Source: Fretibacter sp964410285
GTDB taxonomy: Bacteria > Pseudomonadota > Alphaproteobacteria > Caulobacterales > Maricaulaceae
DNA: 64,000 nucleotides
Assembly: GCA_964410285.1 (NCBI GenBank)
Contig: CAYPFR010000007.1
Location: 124,001 to 188,000, forward strand
Direction: 5' to 3'
Part shown: positions 51,923 to 61,947 of the stretch, piece after piece
Position numbering within the stretch: the first letter of the stretch is position 1
How the letters are laid out: the number at the start of each line of letters is the position of its first letter
Translations under genes and position numbers: made by a program
Notes under the pieces: generated by a model
The model's database searches: none
Told to the model about the DNA's origin: nothing
The model's input: only the letters and a program-made list of their open reading frames with translations

Positions 51923-53098
51923 ATGAGTACAACTCTTATAGCTTCAAAGGATACGCCCGTGGATGGCGGGCGGGTAAACATCCTTGGTTTTAGTAAAAGC
52001 GAAATCAAGACAGAGCTGGCGCGCATTGGGGTTGACCCAAAAAAACTGCGTATGCGTAGCAGCCAGATTTTCCAATGGATGTATCATCACGGCGCTGATA
52101 ATTTTGAAGTCATGAGCAATATAGCCAAGCCGATGCAGGCTAAGCTCTCCCAGCATTTTTCGCTGGCGCGGCCTGAAATCACTGAACGCCAGATCAGTAC
52201 GGACGGCACGCGAAAATATCTCATCCGCATGGCCCCCAGCATTGAAGTCGAGAGCGTCTTTATACCCGATGTCTCAAAGACAGGGGCGCTCTGTGTCTCC
52301 TCGCAGGTCGGCTGCACCTTGACGTGTAAATTTTGCCACACCGGCACACAAAAACTCGTGCGCAATTTGACCGCCCGTGAAATCTTGCTGCAAATCATTG
52401 TCGCCCGCGATGATCTGGGCGAATGGTCCACCCAAGACGCCCGCAAGCTCACCAATATCGTCTTCATGGGTATGGGAGAGCCGCTCTATAACACCGATAA
52501 TGTCTGCGATGCGATTGATACAATGTCCGATGAAACCGGCCTGTCAATTGGGCGGCGGCGCGTCACAGTATCCACCAGCGGCGTTGTGCCTGATATTGTG
52601 CCCATGGGCGCGCGCTCAAACGCCATGCTCGCCATTTCTTTACATGCGGCCAATGATGATCTGCGCACGCAAATCATGCCGATCAATAAGAAATACCCGC
52701 TTGCAGATCTCATGAAGGCCTGCCGCGATTACCCAAGCCTTTCTAATGCCAAGCGCATCACATTTGAATATGTCATGCTCAAGGGACTAAATGACAGCCC
52801 CAAACATGCCCGCGAACTTATCACCCTTTTGCAGGGCGTGCCCGCCAAGGTAAATCTGATTCCGTTTAACCCTTGGCCCGGCACAGATTATGAATGTTCG
52901 GATTGGGAGACGATTGAGCGCTTTGCCGCCATTGTAAATAAATCGGGGCTTGCGGCCCCCATCAGGACGCCGCGTGGCCGCGATATTCTCGCCGCCTGCG
53001 GACAGCTTAAATCTGAGTCTGAAAAATTGAGGGCGAGTGCCAAGCTTGCCGCCAAAAGGGCTGCCACTGAACAAAATTCTGCCCCAGTGCACAATTAG
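51923..53098 (+). CDS. rlmN: 23S rRNA (adenine-2503-C2)/tRNA methyltransferase RlmN
   Basis: Radical SAM enzyme that methylates A2503 of 23S rRNA and A37 of some tRNAs. In 391 residues: N-terminal QIFQWMYHHGADNFEVMSN, the radical SAM cysteines 131, 135 and 138 (CTLTCKFCHTG), FMGMGEPLYN, VTVSTSGVVP, and the methyl-carrying cysteine near the end (DILAACGQL). A basic C-terminal tail follows. Confidence 0.96.
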   Translation: MSTTLIASKDTPVDGGRVNILGFSKSEIKTELARIGVDPKKLRMRSSQIFQWMYHHGADNFEVMSNIAKPMQAKLSQHFSLARPEITERQISTDGTRKYLIRMAPSIEVESVFIPDVSKTGALCVSSQVGCTLTCKFCHTGTQKLVRNLTAREILLQIIVARDDLGEWSTQDARKLTNIVFMGMGEPLYNTDNVCDAIDTMSDETGLSIGRRRVTVSTSGVVPDIVPMGARSNAMLAISLHAANDDLRTQIMPINKKYPLADLMKACRDYPSLSNAKRITFEYVMLKGLNDSPKHARELITLLQGVPAKVNLIPFNPWPGTDYECSDWETIERFAAIVNKSGLAAPIRTPRGRDILAACGQLKSESEKLRASAKLAAKRAATEQNSAPVHN

Positions 53099-53255
53099 CT
53101 TGATTTCAGCGCCAAGAGGACTTTTAAGAAAACGTCCCGGACTTGCCTTTGGAGGAATGTTGTCCAGAACAAGGGCAAGTTAGCGGGCTTGAATTTTGAA
53201 CGTTATCTCGGCGTTAATGGGGGTATTTTTAAGGGCGCGGCAGTAAGGAATAATT

Positions 53256-53669
53256 ATGGAACCAGCCCTCAATAGCCTTGCCAATGGTCTGCCATGGCTC
53301 ATTTTCTATCTTGTCGTCGTCACGGTCATTTATCTGATCGGGATTATCATCTACACAAACCTGACCCCTCACAAAGAACTCAAACTGGTCCAAGATGGGA
53401 ACATGGCCGCCGCCGTGTCTTTCTCCGCGCTTGTTATCGGCCTCGCCCTGCCGCTGGCGGCCTGTCTGGTAAACAAATTTGGCCTGATTGATGTCGCGAT
53501 CTGGGGCACGGTGAGTCTATTTTTGCAGCTCTTTCTTTTTCGAGTCACGGATGCCATTTTTCGCGGCATGCCCGAACGTATTGAAAACGGCGAAGTGCCT
53601 GCCGCAACCGTCTTGGCCGCGTTTAAAATTTCCGGCTCGCTCTTGCTGGCCGTTGCGATCATAGGCTAA
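53256..53669 (+). CDS. DUF350 (YjfL-type) membrane protein
   Basis: A 137-residue inner-membrane protein with four hydrophobic helices: LPWLIFYLVVVTVIYLIGII, AVSFSALVIGLALPLAACLV, VAIWGTVSLFLQLFLFRV and AFKISGSLLLAVAIIG, the DUF350 pattern with an acidic stretch MPERIENGEVPAAT before the last helix. Function unknown; in other bacteria DUF350 proteins accompany spermidine-synthase-like and membrane stress genes. It is 4 nt upstream of the serine protease gene. Confidence 0.88.
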   Translation: MEPALNSLANGLPWLIFYLVVVTVIYLIGIIIYTNLTPHKELKLVQDGNMAAAVSFSALVIGLALPLAACLVNKFGLIDVAIWGTVSLFLQLFLFRVTDAIFRGMPERIENGEVPAATVLAAFKISGSLLLAVAIIG

Positions 53670-53673
53670 CGCT

Positions 53674-54468
53674 GTGCGGTTTCGCATTCCCGATTGGGCC
53701 GTTTATTTTTTGATCGTCTTTCTGATCTATGCCAATGCGCGCCAGAGCCAGCCCAATCTGGAGGGCTCTATCCCGCCTCCGGACCTCGGTCCTATGATGC
53801 CCGCCGAAAGTCCGCGCGACACCACCGTTTTAATTGAGATGGACGCGCCAAGCTCTGGCATTGGCACCGCCTTTGCCGTGGATAATAAAGGCTCATGGCT
53901 CACCGCGCGCCATGTTATCGATAGTTGTGACCGTGTGGGCATCAACCTTGGGGGCGGGAAGGTCATCAAGGCTTCCCATAAGGTCTCCAGAAATTCCGAT
54001 ATTGGCGTTTTAAAAACCAATTGGAAACGCGAGCCCCTAACGCCTGACATTGATACGCGCCGCAGAATTGGCGAGCACGGATATTTTTTCGGCTTCCCTC
54101 AAGGTAAACCCGGCGAAGCTGTCGCCCGCCTTCTTGGGCGGCACCGGCTGCTTGTGCGCGGACGATACCGCACGGAAGAGGCCATTTTGGCATGGACCGA
54201 ACTTGGCCGCACGAGGGGGCTGAGAGGTTCCTTAGGCGGCATGAGCGGCGGGCCCGTTCTTGATAGCGACGGCGAAGTCATTGGCCTTGTGGCAGCAGAA
54301 AGCCCTCGGCGCGGACGTATTTATTCCGTTGCTCCCCGCTCGCTTGAAAATGTCTTTCCAAAAAGCCGCGGCGCTGCCTCCCCAATCAGTGATGACAGCT
54401 ACGGCATAGAGGCCGACCGGCTTCGGCGCAATCGCCGTATCGCGCAGGTCATCTGTGTGGTCAATTAG
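53674..54468 (+). CDS. Membrane-anchored trypsin-like serine protease
   Basis: A 264-residue protein starting with GTG, with an N-terminal transmembrane helix (about 8-20) and a periplasmic trypsin-like domain. The triad is visible: His80 (WLTARHVIDSC), Asp109 (SRNSDIGVLK) and Ser190 (GGMSGGPVLDSDG). There is no PDZ domain, unlike HtrA/DegP, so it resembles short S1C proteases. It lies 4 nt after the DUF350 gene and 2 nt before the extensin-like gene; the three are surely one transcript. Confidence 0.88.
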   Translation: MRFRIPDWAVYFLIVFLIYANARQSQPNLEGSIPPPDLGPMMPAESPRDTTVLIEMDAPSSGIGTAFAVDNKGSWLTARHVIDSCDRVGINLGGGKVIKASHKVSRNSDIGVLKTNWKREPLTPDIDTRRRIGEHGYFFGFPQGKPGEAVARLLGRHRLLVRGRYRTEEAILAWTELGRTRGLRGSLGGMSGGPVLDSDGEVIGLVAAESPRRGRIYSVAPRSLENVFPKSRGAASPISDDSYGIEADRLRRNRRIAQVICVVN

Positions 54469-54470
54469 GC

Positions 54471-55250
54471 ATGAAGAAATGGGCGAATAGACGCGCGCGT
54501 CGCTGGCGTCTTTTCTGGGCCGCGCGCAAAGGCTACGCCGTTAAAGCCCGCCGACACCGCCGCCTTAAATTTTTCGCTTTTGCCGCCTCCCTCGCGGCAA
54601 TCCTGTTGGCGATCGACCAAAAGGCGCCGCCGCAGCACATTCCATGGCGCCCCCTACAAACAGACGCGCCCGTTGGGTTTGCCACCAAAATGCAGCTCTT
54701 TCGGGTCTCTCTTTCCCCGTCCTCCGTGTGCGAGACGGCGGCGCGCGGCGCGGCGCAAATGAACTCCATTCCCGCGGACCCACGGGACGGAGAAGGTCCC
54801 TGTGGGTGGAAGGTCGCGCGCCTTCTGCAAGGGACGGGGCAGGCAAATTTAGCGCCCGGCGAAGTAACGCTGCAATGCCCATTGTCTTTAGGGGTTTATA
54901 TTTGGATGCAGGATATTGACCGCTTGGCCGAGGCACATTTTGGCGAGCGGTTAAGGTCGCTGCATCACGCCGGCAGCTATAGTTGCCGCAGACAGCGCGG
55001 AAATAGCAGTTCGGCGTGGTCAGAACACGCCTTTGCAAATGCCTTTGATATTACCGGCTTCACCTTGACCGATGGCCAAGTTATCTCGGTATTAAACGAT
55101 TGGGACGGGGCGGCGGAGCGGGCTAAATTCCTGCGCGGCGTAAGGGCCAGCGCTTGCAAAATCTTTCGCGTCACGCTCAGCCCCGATTACAATGCCGCCC
55201 ATCATGATCATTTTCACGTGGATATGGGCCCCGTAACCAGCTGCCGTTAA
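54471..55250 (+). CDS. Extensin-like C-terminal domain protein
   Basis: A 259-residue protein with a very basic N-terminus (about 30 residues, Arg/Lys-rich), one hydrophobic helix (FFAFAASLAAILLAI) and a periplasmic extensin-like C-terminal domain. Its typical pieces are YSCRRQRGNSSSAWSEHAFA, ANAFDITGFTLTDG and AHHDHFHVDMG. The His/Asp pattern resembles the D-Ala-D-Ala carboxypeptidase/VanY zinc site, so peptidoglycan cleavage is plausible. Last gene of the DUF350-protease-extensin set. Confidence 0.87.
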   Translation: MKKWANRRARRWRLFWAARKGYAVKARRHRRLKFFAFAASLAAILLAIDQKAPPQHIPWRPLQTDAPVGFATKMQLFRVSLSPSSVCETAARGAAQMNSIPADPRDGEGPCGWKVARLLQGTGQANLAPGEVTLQCPLSLGVYIWMQDIDRLAEAHFGERLRSLHHAGSYSCRRQRGNSSSAWSEHAFANAFDITGFTLTDGQVISVLNDWDGAAERAKFLRGVRASACKIFRVTLSPDYNAAHHDHFHVDMGPVTSCR

Positions 55251-55333
55251 TCACGGAGCGCAGTCAACCTTTGAGCGGCTTATTAACCCTCGCGTTTAAG
55301 GACATGCTAACCCATTTTTGCTAGAAAGTCCTT

Positions 55334-56500
55334 ATGTTAGCTATGGGATCAGACGGGCACGCGCCCCGGGAAACGCCGCCAGCCGTCTTTACGGCCAAGC
55401 GCGTTAGTGAATTAACCTTACCGGAACGCGCGGCTTGGATGCGGCTGCGGGCACAAAATCCTGCGCTTTACAGCCCCTATTTTGACATTGGTTACGCCGA
55501 GGTTGTGAGCACGCTGCGCGACGATACCTATGTGGTGATTGCCATGCGCGGCGATCAATATGCAGCCTTTTTGCCCTATCAGTGCGGCGGACGCATGGGA
55601 TTTGCGGCTCCGATTGGCGCGCCAATGACGGATTATCACGGCGTCATCAAAGCGCCGGATGAGACGCTTGATCTAACGACGCTTTTATCAAAAGCCGGTA
55701 TTGGAGGCTTTGGGTTTAATGCCCTAATCGAAGCGAATTCACAGCCCCTAACGGTGCGCGGAGAGAATGAAGCGGCGGTCATGGATGTGTCCAAAGGCGC
55801 GAGCGCCTGGCGCGAAGAAAGAGACGCAAGCTACCGCCGCGCCCTGAAATCCTTGCGCCGGCGCATTCGCAAGACAGAGGCAGATCACGGTAAGCGCCGC
55901 TTTGAATATAAAACAGATAGCCGCGCCGTTTTTGATACGCTCATGTCGTGGAAGCGAGAACAGTTCAAGCTGACCGGAAAATATGATGTGCTCTCGGCTG
56001 GATGGACTTTATCAATCCTTGAGCGCCTGTTCGAAGCGCCTGAAAATGCCTTGCGCTGCGAGATGCACGCACTTTATTTTGGCGATAAACTCGCCGCTGT
56101 CGATCTCGGGATTACCGATGGACCCACCTACCATAGCTGGATTGTCGCCTATGACAGCGAGTTTTCAACTCTCTCGCCGGGCATCCAATTGCTCGAAGGG
56201 CTAATCGATGAGGCAGCCGCTCTGGGGTATAAACGCATTGATCTGGGAGCGGGCACGGACGGCTATAAAAAACATTATGCCAGCGACCCCATGACGGTGA
56301 AGTCTGGTTTCGCGGCGCTGAAAGGCCCGGCCGGCACCCTGCTCTCGCTCTATGGCAAAGCAGAGGAAATGGGCGAGAAATCCCTGAAGGATTTACCCGG
56401 TAAGCTCCGCCGCCGCTATACCCAGATCGCCAATTGTGACCCCAGCCTTTCGGGCCGGGCAAAGGCCATGGGCGCAGCGATTATCGCCTCCAAAAAATAG
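55334..56500 (+). CDS. GNAT-family acyltransferase, CelD/FemAB-like
   Basis: A 388-residue protein with a BioF2/CelD-like acetyltransferase domain: N-terminal half with NPALYSPYFDIGYAEVV and FLPYQCGGRMGFAAPIGAPM, a basic helix (RRALKSLRRRIRKTE), and a C-terminal GNAT core DTLMSWKREQFKLTG, YHSWIVAYDSEFSTLSPG, YKRIDLGAGTDGYKKHY. Relatives are annotated as cellulose or polysaccharide biosynthesis proteins. No polysaccharide genes adjoin it here. Confidence 0.82.
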   Translation: MLAMGSDGHAPRETPPAVFTAKRVSELTLPERAAWMRLRAQNPALYSPYFDIGYAEVVSTLRDDTYVVIAMRGDQYAAFLPYQCGGRMGFAAPIGAPMTDYHGVIKAPDETLDLTTLLSKAGIGGFGFNALIEANSQPLTVRGENEAAVMDVSKGASAWREERDASYRRALKSLRRRIRKTEADHGKRRFEYKTDSRAVFDTLMSWKREQFKLTGKYDVLSAGWTLSILERLFEAPENALRCEMHALYFGDKLAAVDLGITDGPTYHSWIVAYDSEFSTLSPGIQLLEGLIDEAAALGYKRIDLGAGTDGYKKHYASDPMTVKSGFAALKGPAGTLLSLYGKAEEMGEKSLKDLPGKLRRRYTQIANCDPSLSGRAKAMGAAIIASKK

Positions 56501-56581
56501 GCCTCGCCCCGCTGCTCTCTTTGAAAGCGTGGGGACGAGCAAAGCCTTGATCAACCCGAAGGCTCTGGCCGACCAGCGCTT

Positions 56582-58684
56582 TCACCAGATACGCACGCGT
56601 TTTTCCGGCGGCAAATAAAGCGCGTCGCCGGGCTGGACGTTGAAAGCGGCATACCACGGGTCAAAATTACGCACGATACCGTTGGCCCGGTATTCGCCCG
56701 GGCTATGCGGGTCGGATTTTAAACGGTTACGCAGCGCTTCGTCGCGGAACTTGCGTTGCCATATTTGGCCGTATGACAGAAAGAATCGCTGATCACCTGT
56801 CATGCCGTCAATAACAGGGGCTTCCTTACCGCCCAGTGATTTTTTATAGGCGGCATAAGCCATGGTCAGACCTGTTAAATCTCCGATATTTTCACCCAAG
56901 GTAAACCGGCCATTGACGAATTCGCCGGGCAGCGCCTCGAAGCTATCAAATTGCGCCACCAGCGCGTCCGCACGCGCCTTAAAAGCGGTCCCGTCAGACT
57001 CGGTCCACCAATCGCGCTGCTCTCCATTGCCATCAGTTTTACGGCCCTGATCATCAAAACCGTGACCCATTTCATGACCGATCACCGCGCCAATGCCGCC
57101 GTAATTCACCGCCGCATCGGCGTTGGGATCAAAAAAGGGCGCTTGCAGGATTGCTGCCGGAAAGACAATTTCGTTAAGAGACGGGCGGTAGTATGCATTA
57201 ACAGTTTGCGGGTTCATGCCCCATTCTCCTCGGTCAATGGGTCCGCCAAGTTTTGAGATCATATCCTCCCATTGCCAGCGGTTAGCGGATTTAACTGTGC
57301 CAATCAGATCATCCCGATCAACCGAGAGCGCGCTATAGTCCGTCCATTTGTCCGGATAGCCAATTTTTGGATTAAATTTGGCGAGTTTATCTTGGGCTTC
57401 GGCTTTGGTGGCCTCGCCCATCCAAGAGAGATTATCAATTCCGTCCTTAAAGGCTGCGCGCAGGTTTTCAACAAGCTCATCCATTTGGGATTTGCTATTT
57501 GGCGGGAAATATTTGCCGACATAAACCTTGCCCACCATTTCGCCCATAAAGCCGTCTATCTGGCCAACGGCGCGTTTCCAACGGTCGCGCTGCACTTCCG
57601 TGCCGCGCAGGGCTTTGCTGTAGAAATCAAAACGGGCGGTATCAATATCTTGCGGAAGATAGGCGGCCATGCTGCCCATATAGCTGGCGGTCATGTAATC
57701 GCGCAGCACGGACATATCGGTTTGTCCAAAAGTTTTTGCCAAGCCTTGAATGGCATCATTTTGGCGAAGGATGAAGTTGGCTTGCCCGTCAAGGCCGCTC
57801 GCCTTTAGCATCGGCTCCCAAGGGAAACCCGCCGCATAATCCATCATATCGGCCTTACTCATTTTATTATAAGTCAAGCTGCGATTGCGGGATTTAGCCG
57901 GCTCCCAATGCGAATTGGCAAGCTTGGTTTCAAAGGCCATCACCGCCTCTGCCCGGGCGCGCGCATTATCTGCCCCGGTAAAGCCGAGCATTTTTTCAAG
58001 ATAGTCAACATAAGCGGCCCGCAGACGATCGGCTTTCTCGCCTTCGTCAAAATAATAATCACGGTTAGGCATGCCCAGCCCGCTTTGACCCACATAGAAA
58101 ATATAATTCTTAATGTCCTTCACATCGACATCAACCCAGCCTCCAACAATTGAGCGAATGCCAAGCTCGGGATTTCCCATCAGGGCCGCAGCCTCTGCGT
58201 GAGTGCTGGCGGCGGCGATTTTTTCAAGGTCGGCTTTGACAGGCGAGAGCCCTGCCGCGTTGATCGCGTCTGTGTCCATAAAGGCTGCGTAGAAATCGCC
58301 GATTTTTTGCTCCTCGGACCCCTTGGCGGCGGGCTTGGCGGAGGAGGCTTCGATAATGCCTTTCACCCGATCATTAGAAAGATCGCCAAGAATATTAAAG
58401 CTGCCATAATTGGATTTATCGGCTGGAATTTCCGTATTTTTGAGCCAAGTGCCGTTCACATATTTAAAGAAATTATCGCCCGGCTTTACAGACATATCCA
58501 TATTCTGCGTCGCAATCCCATAGCTTCCCAGCACGGCTTCGGCCTTGGCGATCGGCGCCTGATCGGAGATCGGAGCCCGGCTGCAAGCCGCAAGGCCCAA
58601 GGTGAGCGCGAGCACGCTCGCCCCTAGGCATGATTTCCCGCGCCAAACGCCCAGCAAAGGTGTTGAGACTGTAAATATTTTCAT
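56582..58684 (-). CDS. M13-family zinc metallopeptidase lipoprotein (PepO/neprilysin type)
   Basis: A 700-residue exported endopeptidase. The signal ends in the lipobox GLAACS. The M13 landmarks are NAYYRPSLNEIVFPAAIL (substrate binding), HEMGH (about 537-541) in GHEMGHGFDDQGRK, and GENIGD (zinc-ligand Glu near 598); the C-terminus VRIW resembles the conserved CxVW/W ending of the family. It should degrade oligopeptides in the periplasm. I start at ATG 58684 with GAGG 9 nt upstream; the GTG at 58699 overlaps that ribosome site. It follows the RND permease on the same strand by 44 nt. Confidence 0.95.
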   Translation of the reverse strand: MKIFTVSTPLLGVWRGKSCLGASVLALTLGLAACSRAPISDQAPIAKAEAVLGSYGIATQNMDMSVKPGDNFFKYVNGTWLKNTEIPADKSNYGSFNILGDLSNDRVKGIIEASSAKPAAKGSEEQKIGDFYAAFMDTDAINAAGLSPVKADLEKIAAASTHAEAAALMGNPELGIRSIVGGWVDVDVKDIKNYIFYVGQSGLGMPNRDYYFDEGEKADRLRAAYVDYLEKMLGFTGADNARARAEAVMAFETKLANSHWEPAKSRNRSLTYNKMSKADMMDYAAGFPWEPMLKASGLDGQANFILRQNDAIQGLAKTFGQTDMSVLRDYMTASYMGSMAAYLPQDIDTARFDFYSKALRGTEVQRDRWKRAVGQIDGFMGEMVGKVYVGKYFPPNSKSQMDELVENLRAAFKDGIDNLSWMGEATKAEAQDKLAKFNPKIGYPDKWTDYSALSVDRDDLIGTVKSANRWQWEDMISKLGGPIDRGEWGMNPQTVNAYYRPSLNEIVFPAAILQAPFFDPNADAAVNYGGIGAVIGHEMGHGFDDQGRKTDGNGEQRDWWTESDGTAFKARADALVAQFDSFEALPGEFVNGRFTLGENIGDLTGLTMAYAAYKKSLGGKEAPVIDGMTGDQRFFLSYGQIWQRKFRDEALRNRLKSDPHSPGEYRANGIVRNFDPWYAAFNVQPGDALYLPPEKRVRIW

Positions 58685-58728
58685 GATCGGTTTCCTCACT
58701 TATAGGGTCATCAATATAAAGATGCGCG

Positions 58729-61700
58729 TTATTCCGCGGGCTGGGCTTTGGCACCAATCTCCGTGCTTGGGGCAGCGTCAGCAAGATCGAGATCATCCAG
58801 AGCCAGAGTAATTTTCGGATCATAGCGCGAACCCAGCTTGGGCTGCTTTACGCCCGTCCAAAGACCCTTAAAGCCGCGGCCCATATCGACGCCCATCGCA
58901 AACATTGCGGGCACGAGAAAGAGCGTGAGGAAGAAATCAAACAATACGCCAAACGCAAGGGCAACGACAAGAGGCTTTAGGAACTCCGCCTGCGCCGAAT
59001 TCTCCGCCAGCATCGGCAAAATTCCGACAAAAGTCGTCAACGAGGTCAATAGAATGGGCCTAAAGCGCGCGACGCAGGCATCGACCATAGCTTGATAGGC
59101 CCCAATGCCGCGGCTACGCAATCGGTTCACATAATCAATCAACACAAGATTATCGTTGATCGCCACGCCAGCGGCCGCAAAAAATCCGAAGATAGACATG
59201 ATCGAAACGGGTATTCCTGTCACCACCGCGCCAAATACCATGCCGACATAGGCAAAGGGAATGGCGACGAGGATCAGGATAGGCTGGAAATAGCTCTTAA
59301 AGGCAATTGCCAGCATCATATACATGACGATCAGAACAATCAGGCCATAAATCATCAGCTCGTTGAACTGGCGTTTCTGCTCCTCATCGAGGCCGACCAA
59401 AATCCGTTCAGCATCGGGAAAACGCAGCTTCCATTCTGGCAGGAAGTTTTCCTCAAGGTCTTTCATTATCTCTTGGCGCGCTTCTGGCCCGCCTCTGACA
59501 ACCGCGCCTGTATAGGCGACCTGCTTTCGGTCACGCCGATTTACCCGGGTGACGCCCGGCGCAAAGCTTACGGTTGCAACCTCAAACAACGGTACTTCAA
59601 CGCCGCTTGCTGTGCGGATACGAAGATTATTAAGCGTATCAATACTCTCGCGCGCCTCTTTCGGGTAACGCACGACAACGCGCACATCCTCACCTCCGCG
59701 CGGCAGACGCTGCACTTCGCGGCCAAAGAAAGCTTCGCGTACCTGACGGGAGACAGTCTGAAGCGTAATGCCAAGAGCCTGCGCGCCGGGCTTGAGCTCA
59801 AATTGCATCTCCTGCGCTGAGCTTTCGAAATTATCCCAAGTGCGAGCTACAGCGCTATAACCGTCAAATTGGGTTTTAAGGTCCTCAATCGCATTTCGTA
59901 AAGTCTCCGGAGATTTTGCGCCGACGCCAAAGAAAAGGCCGCGTCCACCCCCGCCGCCGCCGCCCGCATTAATGCTCACGCGGTAGGCATCGGGAAACTC
60001 TCCGAGATATTCTTCAAATTTTTCTTCAATCATTTTATTGCTGATTGTCGTGCGCTTCTCAAGCGGGGCAAGACCCATAAAGGCCTGAACGCGGTTACCC
60101 GAGGTAAAGCTACCGGGGGTTGGAATGACGGTATAATCCACGCCAAAATCCTCTTTGGCATTTTCATTTACCTTGCTCGCCGCGAGGGCCAATTGCTCTT
60201 GGGCCTGCAAGAGACGCTCAAATGAGGTGCCTTCGGGGAAACTGATATTGACTTGCATCATATCGCCCGAATTACTGCCCTCGGGTGACCACTTCGCATA
60301 GCCATATTTCATGGCGCCAAAGGATAGGATAAAGAGCGCCAGAAAGCTGGTGAAGGTTGCATAGCGGTAGCGGATACAAAAGGCGGCAATGGGACGGAAT
60401 CGTTTTTCCGCGAAGTTCACAAGGCTTTGTGAAATCCGGTTTTGCATATTGATAAGCCGGTTTTTGCTACTTTTGTCGACAGGCTTTAGGTGGCGCAAAT
60501 GTGCGGGCAAGATAAAGAAAGCCTCGATCAAGGAGAACATCAAGGCGGCGATGACAACATAAGTAATCTGGGATGTAGTTGTGACAATTGCCACAGATAA
60601 GAGCGCCCACGGCGTAAAGGCGAGCATGGTGGTCAGCACCGCAAAGAAAACAGGTTTGGCAACCATATTTGCGCCCGCAATTGCGCCGCGCTCACCTTCA
60701 ATGCCGTTCTCGACGTGGAGGTGAATAGACTCGCCAACGACGATCGCATCATCAACAATAATTCCGATCACCAGTAAAAACGCAAATACGGAGAAGATGT
60801 TAAAGGTAATGCCCATATAGGGCCCAATGGCTAGCGCGCCGGTAAATGCCGTCAAAATTCCGATACTCACCCAAATCGCCACCGCCGGGCGTAGGAATAA
60901 GCATAGAAAAATGAGCACCAAAACCATGCCCATCAGGGCATTGGAAAAAATCAGTCCCATCATGCCGCCGAAGCTGCCGGCCATGTTGGCCCACATCTCT
61001 AGCTTTAAACCGGGCGGGAGGGTTTTATTGCGCTCTTCGACAAATTTTTCAAAGGCTCTTCCGGAGCGCGTGATATTGGATTTTTCCGGCGAGAGCACGC
61101 GCAGGAACATAGCGGGCTGGCCTTTAAATTCAGAGTAAAAATCAAGGTCCTGAAAACCATCAATGATTTTGGCAATATCCTTGACGCGTACTGTGCCGCC
61201 ATCGGCGGTTTGGCGCACAATGATTTCTTCGAATTCAGCTTTACTATCTGCGAGGTTACGGGTGCGGAGTTGCAGCGTGCCTGCCGATGTTTTGACTTGC
61301 CCAGATGACGAATTCAGGGAGGTTCCGGAAATCGCCTGCGCCACCTGAGAAAAGGTCAGATTGAACCGGCGTAAATCGGTTTCGGAAATCTCGATTGTGA
61401 TTTCTTCATCCAATTTGGTGATCATTTGCGTGAGCTCGCCGCCCGGTAATTTCGCCATTTCTTTTTCAAGATCTACGGCAAGTCGCTGAAGCTGCTTTCG
61501 GTCGGTGCCCGGGGGGCCGTAAAGCGCCATATATATGTAGTCAATTTCAAAATCACCCCGGCGCGTAATGAGCCGGAAGGCATCAGGAGGAAGATTATTG
61601 ATCCCGTCGACGCGGGATTTCACCTGATTAAGCACACGATCATAATCTGCCGTCACCAGAACATTGACGGTGACGCTACCAAAACCTTCTCGGGCGCGCG

Positions 61701-61947
61701 CCTCAATGTAGTTAATCCCGTCAATGCCCTCAATGGACTTTTCTATACGCGAGATAATCTGTTCTTGAATATCATTGGGCGAGGCCCCGAGCCAACTCCC
61801 GGAAATATTGATCGATGTGACTTTTGGCGCGGGAATAAATTCCCGCTCCATTTTGAAAAACCCGTAAATCCCCATCAAAAAGATGGCGATCATTAAAAGA
61901 TTGGCGGCAATCGCATTTCTAACCCACCAGGAAATTAGGGACTTCAT
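58729..61947 (-). CDS. RND efflux permease (AcrB/MexB superfamily)
   Basis: Proton-driven inner-membrane pump of 1072 residues with the RND duplication: helix 1 AIAANLLMIAIFLMGIYGFF, two large periplasmic loops, and helix 4 with the proton-relay aspartates (VIGIIVDDAIVVGESIHL). A Gly run (GGGGGGRG) sits in the second loop. Divergence from AcrB suggests the broad HAE/heavy-metal-like group seen in marine Alphaproteobacteria. Its start overlaps the adaptor stop by 4 nt; the outer-membrane partner precedes both. Substrate not predictable. Confidence 0.95.
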   Translation of the reverse strand: MKSLISWWVRNAIAANLLMIAIFLMGIYGFFKMEREFIPAPKVTSINISGSWLGASPNDIQEQIISRIEKSIEGIDGINYIEARAREGFGSVTVNVLVTADYDRVLNQVKSRVDGINNLPPDAFRLITRRGDFEIDYIYMALYGPPGTDRKQLQRLAVDLEKEMAKLPGGELTQMITKLDEEITIEISETDLRRFNLTFSQVAQAISGTSLNSSSGQVKTSAGTLQLRTRNLADSKAEFEEIIVRQTADGGTVRVKDIAKIIDGFQDLDFYSEFKGQPAMFLRVLSPEKSNITRSGRAFEKFVEERNKTLPPGLKLEMWANMAGSFGGMMGLIFSNALMGMVLVLIFLCLFLRPAVAIWVSIGILTAFTGALAIGPYMGITFNIFSVFAFLLVIGIIVDDAIVVGESIHLHVENGIEGERGAIAGANMVAKPVFFAVLTTMLAFTPWALLSVAIVTTTSQITYVVIAALMFSLIEAFFILPAHLRHLKPVDKSSKNRLINMQNRISQSLVNFAEKRFRPIAAFCIRYRYATFTSFLALFILSFGAMKYGYAKWSPEGSNSGDMMQVNISFPEGTSFERLLQAQEQLALAASKVNENAKEDFGVDYTVIPTPGSFTSGNRVQAFMGLAPLEKRTTISNKMIEEKFEEYLGEFPDAYRVSINAGGGGGGGRGLFFGVGAKSPETLRNAIEDLKTQFDGYSAVARTWDNFESSAQEMQFELKPGAQALGITLQTVSRQVREAFFGREVQRLPRGGEDVRVVVRYPKEARESIDTLNNLRIRTASGVEVPLFEVATVSFAPGVTRVNRRDRKQVAYTGAVVRGGPEARQEIMKDLEENFLPEWKLRFPDAERILVGLDEEQKRQFNELMIYGLIVLIVMYMMLAIAFKSYFQPILILVAIPFAYVGMVFGAVVTGIPVSIMSIFGFFAAAGVAINDNLVLIDYVNRLRSRGIGAYQAMVDACVARFRPILLTSLTTFVGILPMLAENSAQAEFLKPLVVALAFGVLFDFFLTLFLVPAMFAMGVDMGRGFKGLWTGVKQPKLGSRYDPKITLALDDLDLADAAPSTEIGAKAQPAE

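Noticed and set aside
53157..53183. Tiny open frame of 8 codons in the hairpin after rlmN
   Set aside because: The GGAGG is only one base from the ATG, and the stretch is better explained as a stem-loop.
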